A DNA stretch of 25,198 nucleotides from CAZLBV01 sp964557845 (GCA_964557845.1 CAZLBV010000347.1:1-25198), one strand, 5' to 3'. Shown: positions 1 to 8,637, numbered from the stretch's first letter. A program made the numbers and translations. The notes: a model not told the origin generated them from the letters alone.

Positions 1-432
1 TCACAACCTTATCCCGGTGCATATCCATCATTATTCACTTTCAGCGGCATTCGTCCTGCCTCGATTCCCGATTATGACGGAGACAGAAATAAGACGGAAT
101 CCTTGAAAAATGAGATCAAAGGCTTGGAACAAGCATTATATTTACAGATGCAAGACTATGGATTTAAGATCGAAGCCCCCATCGTGTATGATTCCCATAC
201 CTATCCCTATTTTTTCAATGATCTCAATGGGAACGGAAAAGTCGATCCTGGTGAAAACATCTTCCCCAACGGATATCAATTCAACGCCAGAATGCTCAAA
301 GCAGCCTATAACTTTCACCTGAGTAAAAAAGAACCTAACGGTTATATCCACAATTCCCGCTATATTGCCGAGCTCCTTGTGGATTCGATCATTGATCTTG
401 GGGGAAACGAAGCCTTGTACACCTGGCGATAG
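1..432 (+). CDS. Multiheme c-type cytochrome, C-terminal fragment (5' end outside window)
   Basis: The reading frame is open from base 1 to the TAG at 430-432, so this is the last ~143 residues of a longer protein. An internal TTG at 103 is not the true start. No CxxCH heme motif lies in this piece. The tail does resemble the heme-free C-terminus of large membrane-associated polyheme cytochromes: an acidic calcium-loop-like stretch (DLNGNGKVDPGEN, about residues 75-87), then LKAAYNF, then HNSRYIAELLVDSI and a closing LGG. In that family the hemes lie upstream and the protein works in periplasmic or outer-membrane electron transfer. The following genes (cytochrome maturation, then a tetraheme cytochrome on the same strand) support the call. 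Family assignment is by recalled similarity; the heme number cannot be told from here. Confidence 0.65.
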   Translation, partial: SQPYPGAYPSLFTFSGIRPASIPDYDGDRNKTESLKNEIKGLEQALYLQMQDYGFKIEAPIVYDSHTYPYFFNDLNGNGKVDPGENIFPNGYQFNARMLKAAYNFHLSKKEPNGYIHNSRYIAELLVDSIIDLGGNEALYTWR

Positions 433-487
433 AATCGGGGTTATCTCCTGCCTGAAACGTTCCTAGAATTTTCAGATTCACATTGGA

Positions 488-507
488 TATAGGATATAAA
501 TCCTATA
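488..507. promoter_or_regulatory. Perfect 8-bp palindrome upstream of resB
   Basis: TATAGGAT and ATCCTATA are separated by ATAA, giving a perfect inverted repeat. It lies in the 121-bp gap between the upstream cytochrome gene (ends 432) and resB (starts 554). It is not followed by a T-run, so it is a poor intrinsic terminator. A 20-bp symmetric site 47 bp before a start codon would suit an operator for a dimeric regulator, or a transcript-end hairpin. No regulator can be named. Confidence 0.35.
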
Positions 508-553
508 CAACTAATAAAAATTATTATAGTATTAAAATTTTGATCAGGATCAA

Positions 554-1906
554 ATGAAAACCTTGATTGGATTTTTCAGCTCATTAAAACTTGCAATTTT
601 TCTTCTGATCATAATAACGCTTGCTTCAACCTTAGGAACCCTTGTGCCTCAACAGCGCAGTCCTGCTGAATACGCTGCCAAGTATGGACAGTTTTCAATC
701 ATTTTGATGCGTCTTCATATTACTCATCTTTATCAGTCAGGATGGTATATCACTCTTCTCTTTCTCTTTGCTGTTAATACCTTAATATGCTCCTTTAACC
801 GTCTATCTCCCAAGTTGAAAAGAGCCATGAAGCCAGATATCCGGATGGATAAGAAAAAACTCATGAACTCTAAAATCTATGAAGATTTTGAGTTCAGAGG
901 CGATCCGGTTCAAATAAAAAAGAATCTCCTGCACACTCTAAACCAAAACCGTTTCAAGACGAGAGTAAAAGTAGAGAATGATCAAATATTCCTGCATGCC
1001 AGAAAAAAAACCTTGGGATTCTTTGGTTCTGATTTTGTACATCTTGGGATTATTATAATCCTGTTGGGAGGTATCCTCAGCGGCGTTGCCGGCATCAGAT
1101 TCAATATGACTATTTCGGAAGGAGAAACTCTCTCGCTACCGGGAGAAAATTTTCAGATCAGACTTGACGAATTTACTACTGAATTTTATCCTGACGGAAG
1201 TATACGGGATTGGAAAAGCACATTGACAGTAGTGGAAGATGAAGCGGATATTCTTACCCGGACAATAGAAGTCAACCATCCCCTGTCTTATAAAGGGTAT
1301 ATCTTTTATCAGAGCAGCTATGGTTATAACTGGAGCGATCCCATCCTTAGGATGAAGATTTCGGGAAAAGGGCAGGAAAATTTCCAGAGTGAATTTCTTG
1401 TCAGAGTCGGGGAAATGGTCAAACTGAGTGATGGTAAAACTGAATTCAGAGTTGTTCATTTTTTCCCGGATTTTGTGATCACTGAGAACAGAGAAGCTGC
1501 CTCTCGATCAGACCAACCCAACAATCCGGCGGTTTTTTTTGAAGGGTATCAAGAAGGCAAAAAAATATTTTCTGGCTGGACTTTCGCAAAGTTTCCCGAT
1601 TTTTCTCAGATTCACTCCCAGGAAGAAATTCCCTATTCCATTGAACTGAAAGATGTTAAAGGAAATGAATACTCCGGCTTACAAATAGCTAAAGATCCAG
1701 GAGTAAACTTTATTTGGGCTGGAAGTGCCGTGCTTATGTTTGGGTTATTGATCGCATTCTACTGGTTACCGCAAGAGATCCGTCTTACTTTGACTAAGGC
1801 GGAGAGCGGAACTATGGTTCATGCCGGAGGGCATGCTCCCAAAAGCATAGAAAACTTCAAAAAGGAATTCAAGCACATACTCGATTCATCAAGGAGCGGA
1901 CAATGA
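554..1906 (+). CDS. resB: Cytochrome c biogenesis protein ResB (Ccs1), System II
   Basis: ResB and CcsA form the System II heme-handling complex that attaches heme to CxxCH motifs of apocytochromes on the outer face of the cytoplasmic membrane. The 450-residue product has the family layout: two N-terminal membrane segments (about residues 8-30 and 60-85), another at about 155-180, a long periplasmic domain, and a last membrane segment at about 383-405. The 'LASTLGTLVPQ' stretch after the first helix and 'NHPLSYKGYIFYQSSYG' in the periplasmic part are typical of ResB. An AGGA ribosome site lies 4-7 bases before the ATG. The stop overlaps the start of ccsA by 4 bp (ATGA), so the two are translationally coupled. 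The nearby cytochrome genes in this window, with at least 15 CxxCH motifs, are obvious clients. Confidence 0.93.
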   Translation: MKTLIGFFSSLKLAIFLLIIITLASTLGTLVPQQRSPAEYAAKYGQFSIILMRLHITHLYQSGWYITLLFLFAVNTLICSFNRLSPKLKRAMKPDIRMDKKKLMNSKIYEDFEFRGDPVQIKKNLLHTLNQNRFKTRVKVENDQIFLHARKKTLGFFGSDFVHLGIIIILLGGILSGVAGIRFNMTISEGETLSLPGENFQIRLDEFTTEFYPDGSIRDWKSTLTVVEDEADILTRTIEVNHPLSYKGYIFYQSSYGYNWSDPILRMKISGKGQENFQSEFLVRVGEMVKLSDGKTEFRVVHFFPDFVITENREAASRSDQPNNPAVFFEGYQEGKKIFSGWTFAKFPDFSQIHSQEEIPYSIELKDVKGNEYSGLQIAKDPGVNFIWAGSAVLMFGLLIAFYWLPQEIRLTLTKAESGTMVHAGGHAPKSIENFKKEFKHILDSSRSGQ

Positions 1907-2715
1907 ATGAATCCTCTGTTTTTCTCATAACCTTTATTATTTATATTATCTCCACAATTTTTTATTTTTTTTACCTCTTTTCGAGACGTGACTCTTATGC
2001 CAAGATCGGCTATACATCTGCCCTAATCGGCTTGATAATCCATACGGCTGCCCTGATCCTCCGGACAGTCGAAAGCAGACACGCTCCCTTTACCAACATG
2101 TATGAATCGCTCTCCTTTCTAAGCTGGTCAGCCATATTTGCTTACGTTATCATGGAAGGCAAATTCAAGATCCGGAAGGCTGGGCCTTACTTTTTATTGA
2201 TCGTTATCGCCTTAATGGCCCTGGCTTCTTCTCCACTTATGCCCAAAGATGCCGTTCCTTTGGTACCCGCCCTTCAAAGCTATTGGCTGTGGCTGCATGT
2301 CTCTATCACACTGCTGGGAGAAGCTTTTTTTGCCATTGCCTTTGTCACCAGCATCTTATATTTGGCAGCAGATTCCAAAGAGAAAAAAGGAAAAGAAACC
2401 TCACTTTCTTCAGAAAAACTCGATTCCCTCAGCTATCGCTGCATCGCTGTTGGTTTTCCCCTGTTCACACTGGGTGGATTGATCTTTGGGATGATCTGGG
2501 CCTACATGGCATGGGGTAGTTACTGGAGCTGGGACCCAAAAGAAGTATGGAGCCTGATCACCTGGTTCGTTTATGCTCTCTACCTGCATACACGCCTCGT
2601 AATGGGCTGGAAAGGCCGCAGATCGGCACTCATAGCGATCCTGGGATTCCTGGCTGCCCTCTTTACCTATTTTGGTGTAAATTACCTTCTATCCGGGCTG
2701 CACAGTTATACATAA
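1903..2715 (+). CDS. ccsA: Cytochrome c assembly protein CcsA/ResC (heme export and attachment)
   Basis: This is a 270-residue polytopic membrane protein with about eight hydrophobic segments. The heme-binding tryptophan-rich 'WWD'-type motif WGSYWSWDPKE is at about residues 206-216. Conserved histidines occur in the loops: the one in 'LHVSITLL' near residue 131 and the HTR after the WWD segment. In System II, CcsA brings heme to the outer face of the membrane and presents it to ResB and the apocytochrome. AAGGAG at 1891-1896 gives a good ribosome site 6 bases before the ATG, inside the end of resB. The length is that of a stand-alone CcsA rather than a ResB-CcsA fusion. Confidence 0.93.
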   Translation: MNESSVFLITFIIYIISTIFYFFYLFSRRDSYAKIGYTSALIGLIIHTAALILRTVESRHAPFTNMYESLSFLSWSAIFAYVIMEGKFKIRKAGPYFLLIVIALMALASSPLMPKDAVPLVPALQSYWLWLHVSITLLGEAFFAIAFVTSILYLAADSKEKKGKETSLSSEKLDSLSYRCIAVGFPLFTLGGLIFGMIWAYMAWGSYWSWDPKEVWSLITWFVYALYLHTRLVMGWKGRRSALIAILGFLAALFTYFGVNYLLSGLHSYT

Positions 2716-2763
2716 ACAAATTAAAAACCCAGACTTTTGGATGGAATTTCTGTTAATGATTGA

Positions 2764-2792
2764 TTGAATATATATATATAGTATAGTATACT
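2764..2792 (+). promoter_or_regulatory. Putative sigma-70 promoter for the tetraheme cytochrome gene
   Basis: TTGAAT (2764-2769) and TATACT (2787-2792) are 17 bp apart. They lie in a very AT-rich gap of about 160 bp between ccsA and the tetraheme gene, 84 bp before the chosen start. The -10 matches consensus at 5 of 6 positions and the -35 at 4 of 6. The surrounding TA-repeat makes chance matches likely, so this is a moderate call. Confidence 0.4.
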
Positions 2793-2866
2793 TGATTATA
2801 TAAAATCTAATATGATGAACCCAAGATTACCTATAATCAAACATCACAAATAAAACCGTTCCAAAT

Positions 2867-2871
2867 GGAGG
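2867..2871 (+). promoter_or_regulatory. Ribosome binding site that decides the tetraheme gene start
   Basis: GGAGG lies 5 bases before the ATG at 2877. It overlaps the in-frame ATG at 2865, which has no ribosome site of its own. This favours the second ATG, which also gives a cleaner signal peptide starting MKRIIP. Confidence 0.7.
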
Positions 2872-2876
2872 ATCTA

Positions 2877-3389
2877 ATGAAAAGAATCATCCCGGCCATA
2901 TTTATTATTATTTATTTGATCTTTACCATGGCCGCATCCGCTCAAGAATATGTAGGAGCAGATAGGTGCAAGATGTGCCATCAAACCGAAAAAAGCGGAA
3001 TGCAGTATCCATTATGGAAAGAGAGAAAACATTCAAAATCATTCCTGGCTCTGAGCATGGACCTGGCTAATGAGTTCAGCCCCGATATTCCTGCAGTTGA
3101 AAACCCTGCATGTTTAACCTGTCATGCCCCTCTTGCCGATAAGTCTCCGAATCTCAAAGAGGAAGGAGTTACCTGTGAAGTATGTCATGGTCCAGGAAGT
3201 GATTATAAAAAACTGAGTGTCATGAAAGACCATGATGAAGCGGTGAAAAATGGTCTAATCGATTATGCTTCCATCGACGACATAAAAGCAAAGTGCCTTT
3301 CCTGTCATGAGAATGCACATAATTATACTTTTGATTTTGAGGCAGCCTGGGAAATAGTCAAACACCCAGTACCTGTAGACAAACAATAA
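2877..3389 (+). CDS. Periplasmic tetraheme cytochrome c (cytochrome c554-like)
   Basis: From the ATG at 2877 the product has 170 residues. It has a signal peptide (MKRIIP, a hydrophobic core to about residue 20, cleavage near ASAQ), then four CxxCH heme sites at about residues 31-35, 79-83, 100-104 and 140-144. The 'YVGADRCKMCH' opening, the 'HSKSFLAL' stretch after the first heme and the 'GVTCEVCHGPGSDY' segment are typical of the cytochrome c554/c' family of small periplasmic electron carriers. It carries no membrane anchor beyond the signal peptide, so it is probably soluble. It has its own putative promoter and its 3' end converges on the 11-heme/cytochrome b gene 43 bp away. Its redox partner is not shown by the sequence. 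Confidence 0.88.
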   Translation: MKRIIPAIFIIIYLIFTMAASAQEYVGADRCKMCHQTEKSGMQYPLWKERKHSKSFLALSMDLANEFSPDIPAVENPACLTCHAPLADKSPNLKEEGVTCEVCHGPGSDYKKLSVMKDHDEAVKNGLIDYASIDDIKAKCLSCHENAHNYTFDFEAAWEIVKHPVPVDKQ

Positions 3390-3431
3390 GTTTCTGCTTT
3401 TTTAAACTTAGAGAAAGTCATCGGAACAAAT

Positions 3432-5348
3432 TCAATCCTGCTCAACTTCAGCCAGGGGATGTTCATGCTCATACATACCCTTCGGCATTTTTCCAGTCAG
3501 CCAAGCAGGATTCATGGGATAGACCTTAGGATTGAAGATAGTAGCATACAGATGCCAGATCAAAATAGCTAAGGAAGCCAAAATTGCTTCGTAAAAATGA
3601 ATAACCAAAGCGATATCCAAAAATCCTTTTGGCAAAAAACCAATAAAAAAATTATCGAACCAGAGCAGTATACCTGTAATGACCATTACTGCGGTTCCCC
3701 ATATTAAGGCCCAATATTCAACCTTTTCGACATAGCTGAATCGTTTGAAGCAGGGAGTTTTTTTCCTTCTCCCTAAATAAAAGAAAATTTGCTGAGAGAA
3801 TTCTTTAAAATCACTCAATTTCGGCATCATATCTTTTAAAAAGCTTCTTCCTCTCCGAGTAATTAAATAGATTATATGCCACAGTGTAGTAAAGATCAGA
3901 ACACATCCGGCAATACGATGGATTAGGCCTCTAACCGCAAATCCACGTTCCCACCCAAACAGAAAACTGGCAAACCAGGTATCATCAAACCTCAAAGCAA
4001 ACCCGGTAATCACCAGAACGATAAAACTCACCATCAAGAGATGATGCTGCCATAATTCACTCAGCCTCATTCTACGTACCTGATTTTTTTTCATTAAATT
4101 AATGATATGACGGAATAGATCCAGAAAACAGTGAAGAGCCATTAATCCTATGATCACGAATATAGCGATTATATAAATGTTTTTAATTATTCCCGCCGCC
4201 TTGGTTTGGAGACCTTGCCCGCTGATGCCGTGTATAGGAGTCGAAGCCAGCTCAGCAGATATACCAGGATGGCATCCACCACATGTGTGCTGCAGGTTGT
4301 CGGGGTGAACGGTCGAGGTGGGATCAGTACTGGGCAAGATCCTATGCACTCCATGACAAGAAGCACAATTTGCAACAAATAGATCACCTGACTTACTTTT
4401 CAAACCGTGATAGCTGTCAATGAAGGTCGTTAACCGGCCTGAGGGCAAACCATATTTTTCCGTCAAGGCGATGGATTCATGGCAGGGCGAACAGGTCATC
4501 TCAGCTACTTTAGACTTGGACACAGGTGAACGGGGATCACCGGGAGAAAGAATTCCATGCTCTCCGTGACAGTCAGTGCATACCGGGGCATCTGTCTCGC
4601 CTCTGGCCACCAATTTGCCATGGATCCCTTCCCAGAAATCATTTTCAATACCCTGATGGCATTTACCGCAAGTATAGGGAATATTGAAATGATTTATGGT
4701 GGAATCAGGAAAACCCGGAGAATATATCTTGTGAGCCGTACCACCACTGGAATGGCAGTCATTACATGTGGCAGCCACATCTATGCCTCCCATAGATGCC
4801 TGGCCGTGAACACTGTTTTTATAAATCTGAATGGGACGATCGATCAATATCTCATATTTTCTGGTTAAGTTTACATCTTCATGACATCTTCCGCAGGTTT
4901 GAGGAAGATTAGCCGGATGGGTTTTTGAATCCTTAACCAAGGATGGTAAAATATCGTGATAACCATGGCAGTCCGAACAAAAAGGGATATCCTCACACTC
5001 CTCTTTAAGCAAACGGCCGTGCCCGGTATAATCTTTGAATGCCTCTTCATGACAATCACGGCATCCAGCACAACCCAACTTGAAACCGGGAGGCAGCTCC
5101 CTATGAGGGATCGTATTCTTATACTTATGACAGTCTAAACATTCCAGACCTGCATGGATCGAACGTGACAGATCCGCTGCGATCAAGGTGCCCTGCTGGC
5201 TTTTATCGTGGCACATTTCACAGGAATCACTTTCAATTGTTTCATACTCCTCTTCTTGTTCTGTTTGAGAAAGCAGGATATTTATCGGCAAGATTATAAA
5301 AACAGCCATAAAAAGAAACTTAATAAAACAGGTGTTCTTTCTAATCAT
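3432..5348 (-). CDS. 11-heme cytochrome c fused to a membrane cytochrome b domain
   Basis: From the ATG at 5348 (638 residues) there is a clean signal peptide (MIRKN, hydrophobic core, LLSQ). An in-frame TTG at 5399 is less likely because it would add a second hydrophobic segment. The periplasmic part holds eleven CxxCH motifs between about residues 43 and 360: CEMCH, CLDCH, CRDCH, CSDCH, CGRCH, CNDCH, CGKCH, CTDCH, CSPCH, CASCH, CGGCH. A four- to five-helix membrane domain follows, with histidines (HH in 'LWQHHLLM', H in 'GLIHRIAG', 'LWHIIYL', 'VIHFYEA', 'IWHLYAT') of the kind that hold b hemes in cytochrome b561/formate dehydrogenase gamma-like subunits. Such fusions are expected to move electrons between the quinone pool and periplasmic acceptors. 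It begins 55 bp after the secretin gene on the same strand, so it is probably the last gene of the pilus operon. Confidence 0.85.
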   Translation of the reverse strand: MIRKNTCFIKFLFMAVFIILPINILLSQTEQEEEYETIESDSCEMCHDKSQQGTLIAADLSRSIHAGLECLDCHKYKNTIPHRELPPGFKLGCAGCRDCHEEAFKDYTGHGRLLKEECEDIPFCSDCHGYHDILPSLVKDSKTHPANLPQTCGRCHEDVNLTRKYEILIDRPIQIYKNSVHGQASMGGIDVAATCNDCHSSGGTAHKIYSPGFPDSTINHFNIPYTCGKCHQGIENDFWEGIHGKLVARGETDAPVCTDCHGEHGILSPGDPRSPVSKSKVAEMTCSPCHESIALTEKYGLPSGRLTTFIDSYHGLKSKSGDLFVANCASCHGVHRILPSTDPTSTVHPDNLQHTCGGCHPGISAELASTPIHGISGQGLQTKAAGIIKNIYIIAIFVIIGLMALHCFLDLFRHIINLMKKNQVRRMRLSELWQHHLLMVSFIVLVITGFALRFDDTWFASFLFGWERGFAVRGLIHRIAGCVLIFTTLWHIIYLITRRGRSFLKDMMPKLSDFKEFSQQIFFYLGRRKKTPCFKRFSYVEKVEYWALIWGTAVMVITGILLWFDNFFIGFLPKGFLDIALVIHFYEAILASLAILIWHLYATIFNPKVYPMNPAWLTGKMPKGMYEHEHPLAEVEQD

Positions 5349-5403
5349 TTTCCTGGCTCTGGGGATTATCAACATCAATAAAATGACTGTCACAACCAAA
5401 AAT

Positions 5404-7590
5404 TCATTGTCTTATTCTGACCTGGGCATCATTCGTTTCAAAATTTACCAAACCTCCGGTATCACTATTCGCAGAAACTCCCGATATTGAAATTGTGCCC
5501 TCCCCCTCGGCTATACATTCAAAAACCAGAGTGGCCACTCTGCCGCTCCCTTTAAATCCATGTGAGATATCGGGACTGGTAAAGCCGATATTGCAACTGC
5601 CTGAGGCATTGTCTATGTTTTGCATAAAAGAAGGATCCCCCCCGAACTGCTGAACATAATTACCGGCTATAACCTGATCAAGCTTTAAGATCTGAGAATT
5701 AAAGTTTATCGTAAAGGACATATTCCGGATCTGCTGGCTGGTTCTTAAATTAACACTTATCCTAAAATTTCGGCCTACTCCACCTTCAAAATTTCCGGGA
5801 ACCAAATTAAGCCGGTCGGATTGGTCCTGCTGTTCTTCCCTCAGCTCGCGCATAGCTTCATCCCTTTCCCGCTGAAGCAGGTTAAAGGGATCTTCTTGGA
5901 CTGCCCTGGTTCCTGTGCTTTCGGAAGAACCCGACACCTCTGTCTGCAAATTCACCCATAAGGCTTCATCATCTTTATCGGTCAAGGGGATCATTCTGAT
6001 AATATGGGGTGTTATAGTCATGATAACATCAGTCTGAGTTACCTGTTGGTCCGTGTTGGAGAACAAGTCGCCTAGTATGGGGATATTATTCAACCAGGCA
6101 AATCCTTTCTTTGTTTTCCTTTCTTCATCTTTTAGCAGCCCGGCTAAAAGATGAGTCTCTCCATCTTTGAGCCGGATCACATTTTTTATCTGCCGGGTGG
6201 AAATAATAGGAATATCTGCATACCCTGTGCCGCCTACAGCCATGATCTTGACATCCAGCTCAATAGAAACTTCTTCTTCAAAATGGACAGTAGGTTTTAT
6301 CTTAATCTCAATACCCACATTCTCAAATTCATAATTGGTTATGGGTTGAGTGGCAACTCCACCTCCAGCAAAAGGTGAAAAAGTTGTGCGGGGAATGGGG
6401 ATCCTGTCACCCACCATATATTCGATATCCTGCCCTCCGACTCCCCTTAAGCGAGGCTGAGCAATAAATTTAGTATCCGCATCCGATTCAAGAAATTTCA
6501 AAAAGGCAGAAGGAAAAGTAACCTGGAAATTTTTTTTATTAAGACCCAATTCACTGAGGTTGATCCATCCAATATCAGAAGTGGTAGAAGTGTCCGGAGA
6601 GCTGTTATTATCCTCGGGAACCTTATATTGCAGGCTGCCTCCATAATTATCCAATCCAAGTCCAAATTCTCTGAGTTTAATCCGGGAAACCTCCATGAGT
6701 TCGAGGTCGAGAACAACTTCACCCTGGGGTTTATCCCAGAGTCTGATAATTCTCTCTGCAAGTTCAACCACTTCGGGTGAGTCTCTGATCGTGAGTGAAT
6801 TCATATTTTTATCGGCAGAGATGGTCGGTGCTCGCATAGGTGAACGCAGAATGGGCACTAAAGCACTCACGATTTCTGATGCATTGATATTTGATAAATA
6901 AAAGGTTTTAACGGCATTTACTTCATATTTCAAGCGATTCTGAGGATTATCCTGAAGGATTAATATGGTTTTATTATCTATTACCCGGTAAAAAGCACCT
7001 GCAGCCATACAAAGTATATTGATCGCCTGCTCAAAAGACATATTATCCAATTCAACCGCATAGGGTTTATCCCTAAACTGATTATCAAATATGACATTTA
7101 TGCCGGCATGTTTTCCTAAAGCTGTAAAAATAGACCTGAGGCTTACTTCCTGTTTAAAACTCAACTGAACTTTTTCCGTCTTAAGATCTAACTTCAAAGG
7201 AGGCTCGATCGGTTTTTTTCCCCCCTTTTCTGCAGCCATTTCCGGAGTTTCTTCGGTGTACCGCTTAATCTCCTGAATGATCGCCGTATTTTCCGGATCG
7301 TAAAAAAGCGCTTTTTCATATTCAGCCAGTGATTCTTCCTTTTTCCCTTGTGACCTTAACCTTCTAGCTTTCTGAAGATGATCATAAGCGGCACTGATCT
7401 TAGCCCGGAGAAGCGCTAAACGATACACTGAATTTTTAGGGTTCTCGATCGATGCCTGTTCAAAATATTCCACAGCTTTATCCCAATCTTTAGCTATAGC
7501 TGATTCCGTCCCCAATTTGTAACTCCGGTTGAACATGGTGCAGCCGGTGAGAACTATTGTCAATATCAGCAAAAACGCCCATTTTTTCAT
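5404..7590 (-). CDS. pilQ: Secretin lipoprotein (PilQ/GspD family) with TPR and cohesin-like domains
   Basis: A 728-residue outer-membrane pore subunit. A lipoprotein signal ends in the lipobox LTGC (Cys17). Tetratricopeptide-like repeats follow at about residues 25-110 ('AIAKDWDKAVEYFEQASIENP', 'KKEESLAEYEKALFYDPEN'). Next come an STN-type N-domain (about 140-200, with 'VNVIFDN'-like spacing), an NolW-like domain ('VKTFYLSNINASEIVSAL') and the secretin beta-barrel domain (about 350-545), with 'GDRIPIPRTTF', 'ENVGIEIKIKPTVH', 'LLAGLLKDEERKTKKGFAWL' and 'IPILGDLF'. After a charged linker the last ~120 residues look like a cohesin-type beta-sandwich ('FTINFNSQILKLDQV', 'GSGRVATLVFECIAEGEGTISI'). 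AAGGAG precedes the ATG. The start overlaps the pilP stop by 4 bp. Whether the machine is a pilus or a secretion system is not settled by this protein. Confidence 0.92.
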   Translation of the reverse strand: MKKWAFLLILTIVLTGCTMFNRSYKLGTESAIAKDWDKAVEYFEQASIENPKNSVYRLALLRAKISAAYDHLQKARRLRSQGKKEESLAEYEKALFYDPENTAIIQEIKRYTEETPEMAAEKGGKKPIEPPLKLDLKTEKVQLSFKQEVSLRSIFTALGKHAGINVIFDNQFRDKPYAVELDNMSFEQAINILCMAAGAFYRVIDNKTILILQDNPQNRLKYEVNAVKTFYLSNINASEIVSALVPILRSPMRAPTISADKNMNSLTIRDSPEVVELAERIIRLWDKPQGEVVLDLELMEVSRIKLREFGLGLDNYGGSLQYKVPEDNNSSPDTSTTSDIGWINLSELGLNKKNFQVTFPSAFLKFLESDADTKFIAQPRLRGVGGQDIEYMVGDRIPIPRTTFSPFAGGGVATQPITNYEFENVGIEIKIKPTVHFEEEVSIELDVKIMAVGGTGYADIPIISTRQIKNVIRLKDGETHLLAGLLKDEERKTKKGFAWLNNIPILGDLFSNTDQQVTQTDVIMTITPHIIRMIPLTDKDDEALWVNLQTEVSGSSESTGTRAVQEDPFNLLQRERDEAMRELREEQQDQSDRLNLVPGNFEGGVGRNFRISVNLRTSQQIRNMSFTINFNSQILKLDQVIAGNYVQQFGGDPSFMQNIDNASGSCNIGFTSPDISHGFKGSGRVATLVFECIAEGEGTISISGVSANSDTGGLVNFETNDAQVRIRQ

Positions 7591-8096
7591 CGCGTTTCTC
7601 CTTCGATCGTAAACTTAAATGGCTTGAAACCTCCCATAGTCAGAATAATTTCCTTATCCGTTACTTCTTTAACTTCAAGCTGCTCCTCCAGAAGCTCCCC
7701 TGGTTCAACCGCAAATGCTGTACCCCGGAACAAGACAAGGGCAACAATTCTTTCATCAGACCTGACATAACCTAAATAACGGACATTTAAAGCCGGGCGG
7801 GCCGGCTCTTTTTTTTCATTAACTTGTTCTGGCTGTTTCTTCTCCGGAAGCTCATTTCTTTTTTCCTCAACCACTGCGGTTCCCACCTGAGTCCTGCGGG
7901 AATGTACCGGTGAAAATATATTCCGGAGCGGGAGGCTAAGATTTTCTTCGCCTTTGAAAAGCAAATCCCTGCGAATCAGGTTCTTCTTAGCTTTTAAGGA
8001 GATATCATTCTGGATTAATCCATCCATCGAAACCAGAAATATCCCTGTAAAAATAAATAATGGGAAAAAACTATTTCTAATTCGCATAATATCCAT
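7587..8096 (-). CDS. pilP: PilP/GspC-like inner-membrane alignment protein
   Basis: A 169-residue protein with one N-terminal membrane segment (about residues 10-27), a proline- and charge-rich linker (about 75-105) and a small C-terminal beta domain (about 105-165, 'VRYLGYVRSDERIVALVLFRGTAFAVEPGE'). This matches the homology-region fold shared by PilP and GspC, which contacts the secretin N-domains. The position directly before the secretin gene is the usual one for pilP. The start could be the ATG at 8096 or the in-frame ATG at 8087; neither has a clear ribosome site, and both overlap pilO, implying translational coupling. Sequence conservation is low, so fold and position carry the call. 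Confidence 0.75.
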   Translation of the reverse strand: MDIMRIRNSFFPLFIFTGIFLVSMDGLIQNDISLKAKKNLIRRDLLFKGEENLSLPLRNIFSPVHSRRTQVGTAVVEEKRNELPEKKQPEQVNEKKEPARPALNVRYLGYVRSDERIVALVLFRGTAFAVEPGELLEEQLEVKEVTDKEIILTMGGFKPFKFTIEGETR

Positions 8097-8637
8097 TCAA
8101 AGATATCTTTAAAGTTAAGATACCGGTTTGTGAGTCAATATCAGAAAACTTGATGCTTTCTAAAGCCAAAAATTTTGGAAATTGTTCCACCTCATGGATA
8201 AATTTTTTCAATGCTATATAAGACCCTTTCATAGTAAAAGATATGGTGACCTCATTGATCTTTGCGTCTTCATTAGAATCATAATCATATTTTAGCTGTG
8301 AATACTCAACACCTGTTTCAGTCAAGATTGCCTGCAGGTCCAGACGTATATTCTTTAAGGTGTCTTCGCCCTGATAAACATATCTATTTCTCAATCTTTT
8401 AAAATCGGTTTGGGCTTTTTTCCACTGAATCCACTCTATTTGTTTCTCCCTGCTTTCATTTTTAGCCTTTTCCGCTGACTTCTGCAAAGATGTCAGCTCG
8501 ATTTGAGAATTAAAATAAGAATTTTTTTCACCTTGAGCTATTAAAAACCAAAATAGCAAAGAGAGTCCTATTAATATTCCCATAAACCATAAAATCCTAC
8601 GCTCTTTTTTCTCAAGCAGATTAAATAGTTCTCTCAT
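8077..8637 (-). CDS. pilO: PilO-like type IV pilus inner-membrane platform protein
   Basis: A 186-residue bitopic protein: short cytoplasmic N-terminus (MRELFNLLEKKERR), membrane helix at about residues 15-33, a coiled-coil stretch (about 40-85, rich in K, E, Q and S), then a ferredoxin-like alpha/beta domain ending 'ESIKFSDIDSQTGILTLKISLNGY'. The wording 'FTMKGSYIALKKFIHEVEQFPKFLALESI' is typical of PilO/GspM proteins. With PilN and PilP it would form the periplasmic ring joining the motor platform to the secretin. It overlaps pilN by 17 bp and pilP by up to 20 bp. Confidence 0.83.
   Translation of the reverse strand: MRELFNLLEKKERRILWFMGILIGLSLLFWFLIAQGEKNSYFNSQIELTSLQKSAEKAKNESREKQIEWIQWKKAQTDFKRLRNRYVYQGEDTLKNIRLDLQAILTETGVEYSQLKYDYDSNEDAKINEVTISFTMKGSYIALKKFIHEVEQFPKFLALESIKFSDIDSQTGILTLKISLNGYYAN

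Noticed and set aside
4557..5138. Open frames opposite the multiheme cytochrome gene
   Set aside because: They are antisense to a clearly coding region with eleven heme motifs and show no features of their own.
3432..5399. Longer form of the 11-heme protein starting at TTG 5399
   Set aside because: It would put a second hydrophobic stretch before a complete signal peptide. The ATG at 5348 gives a normal N-terminus.
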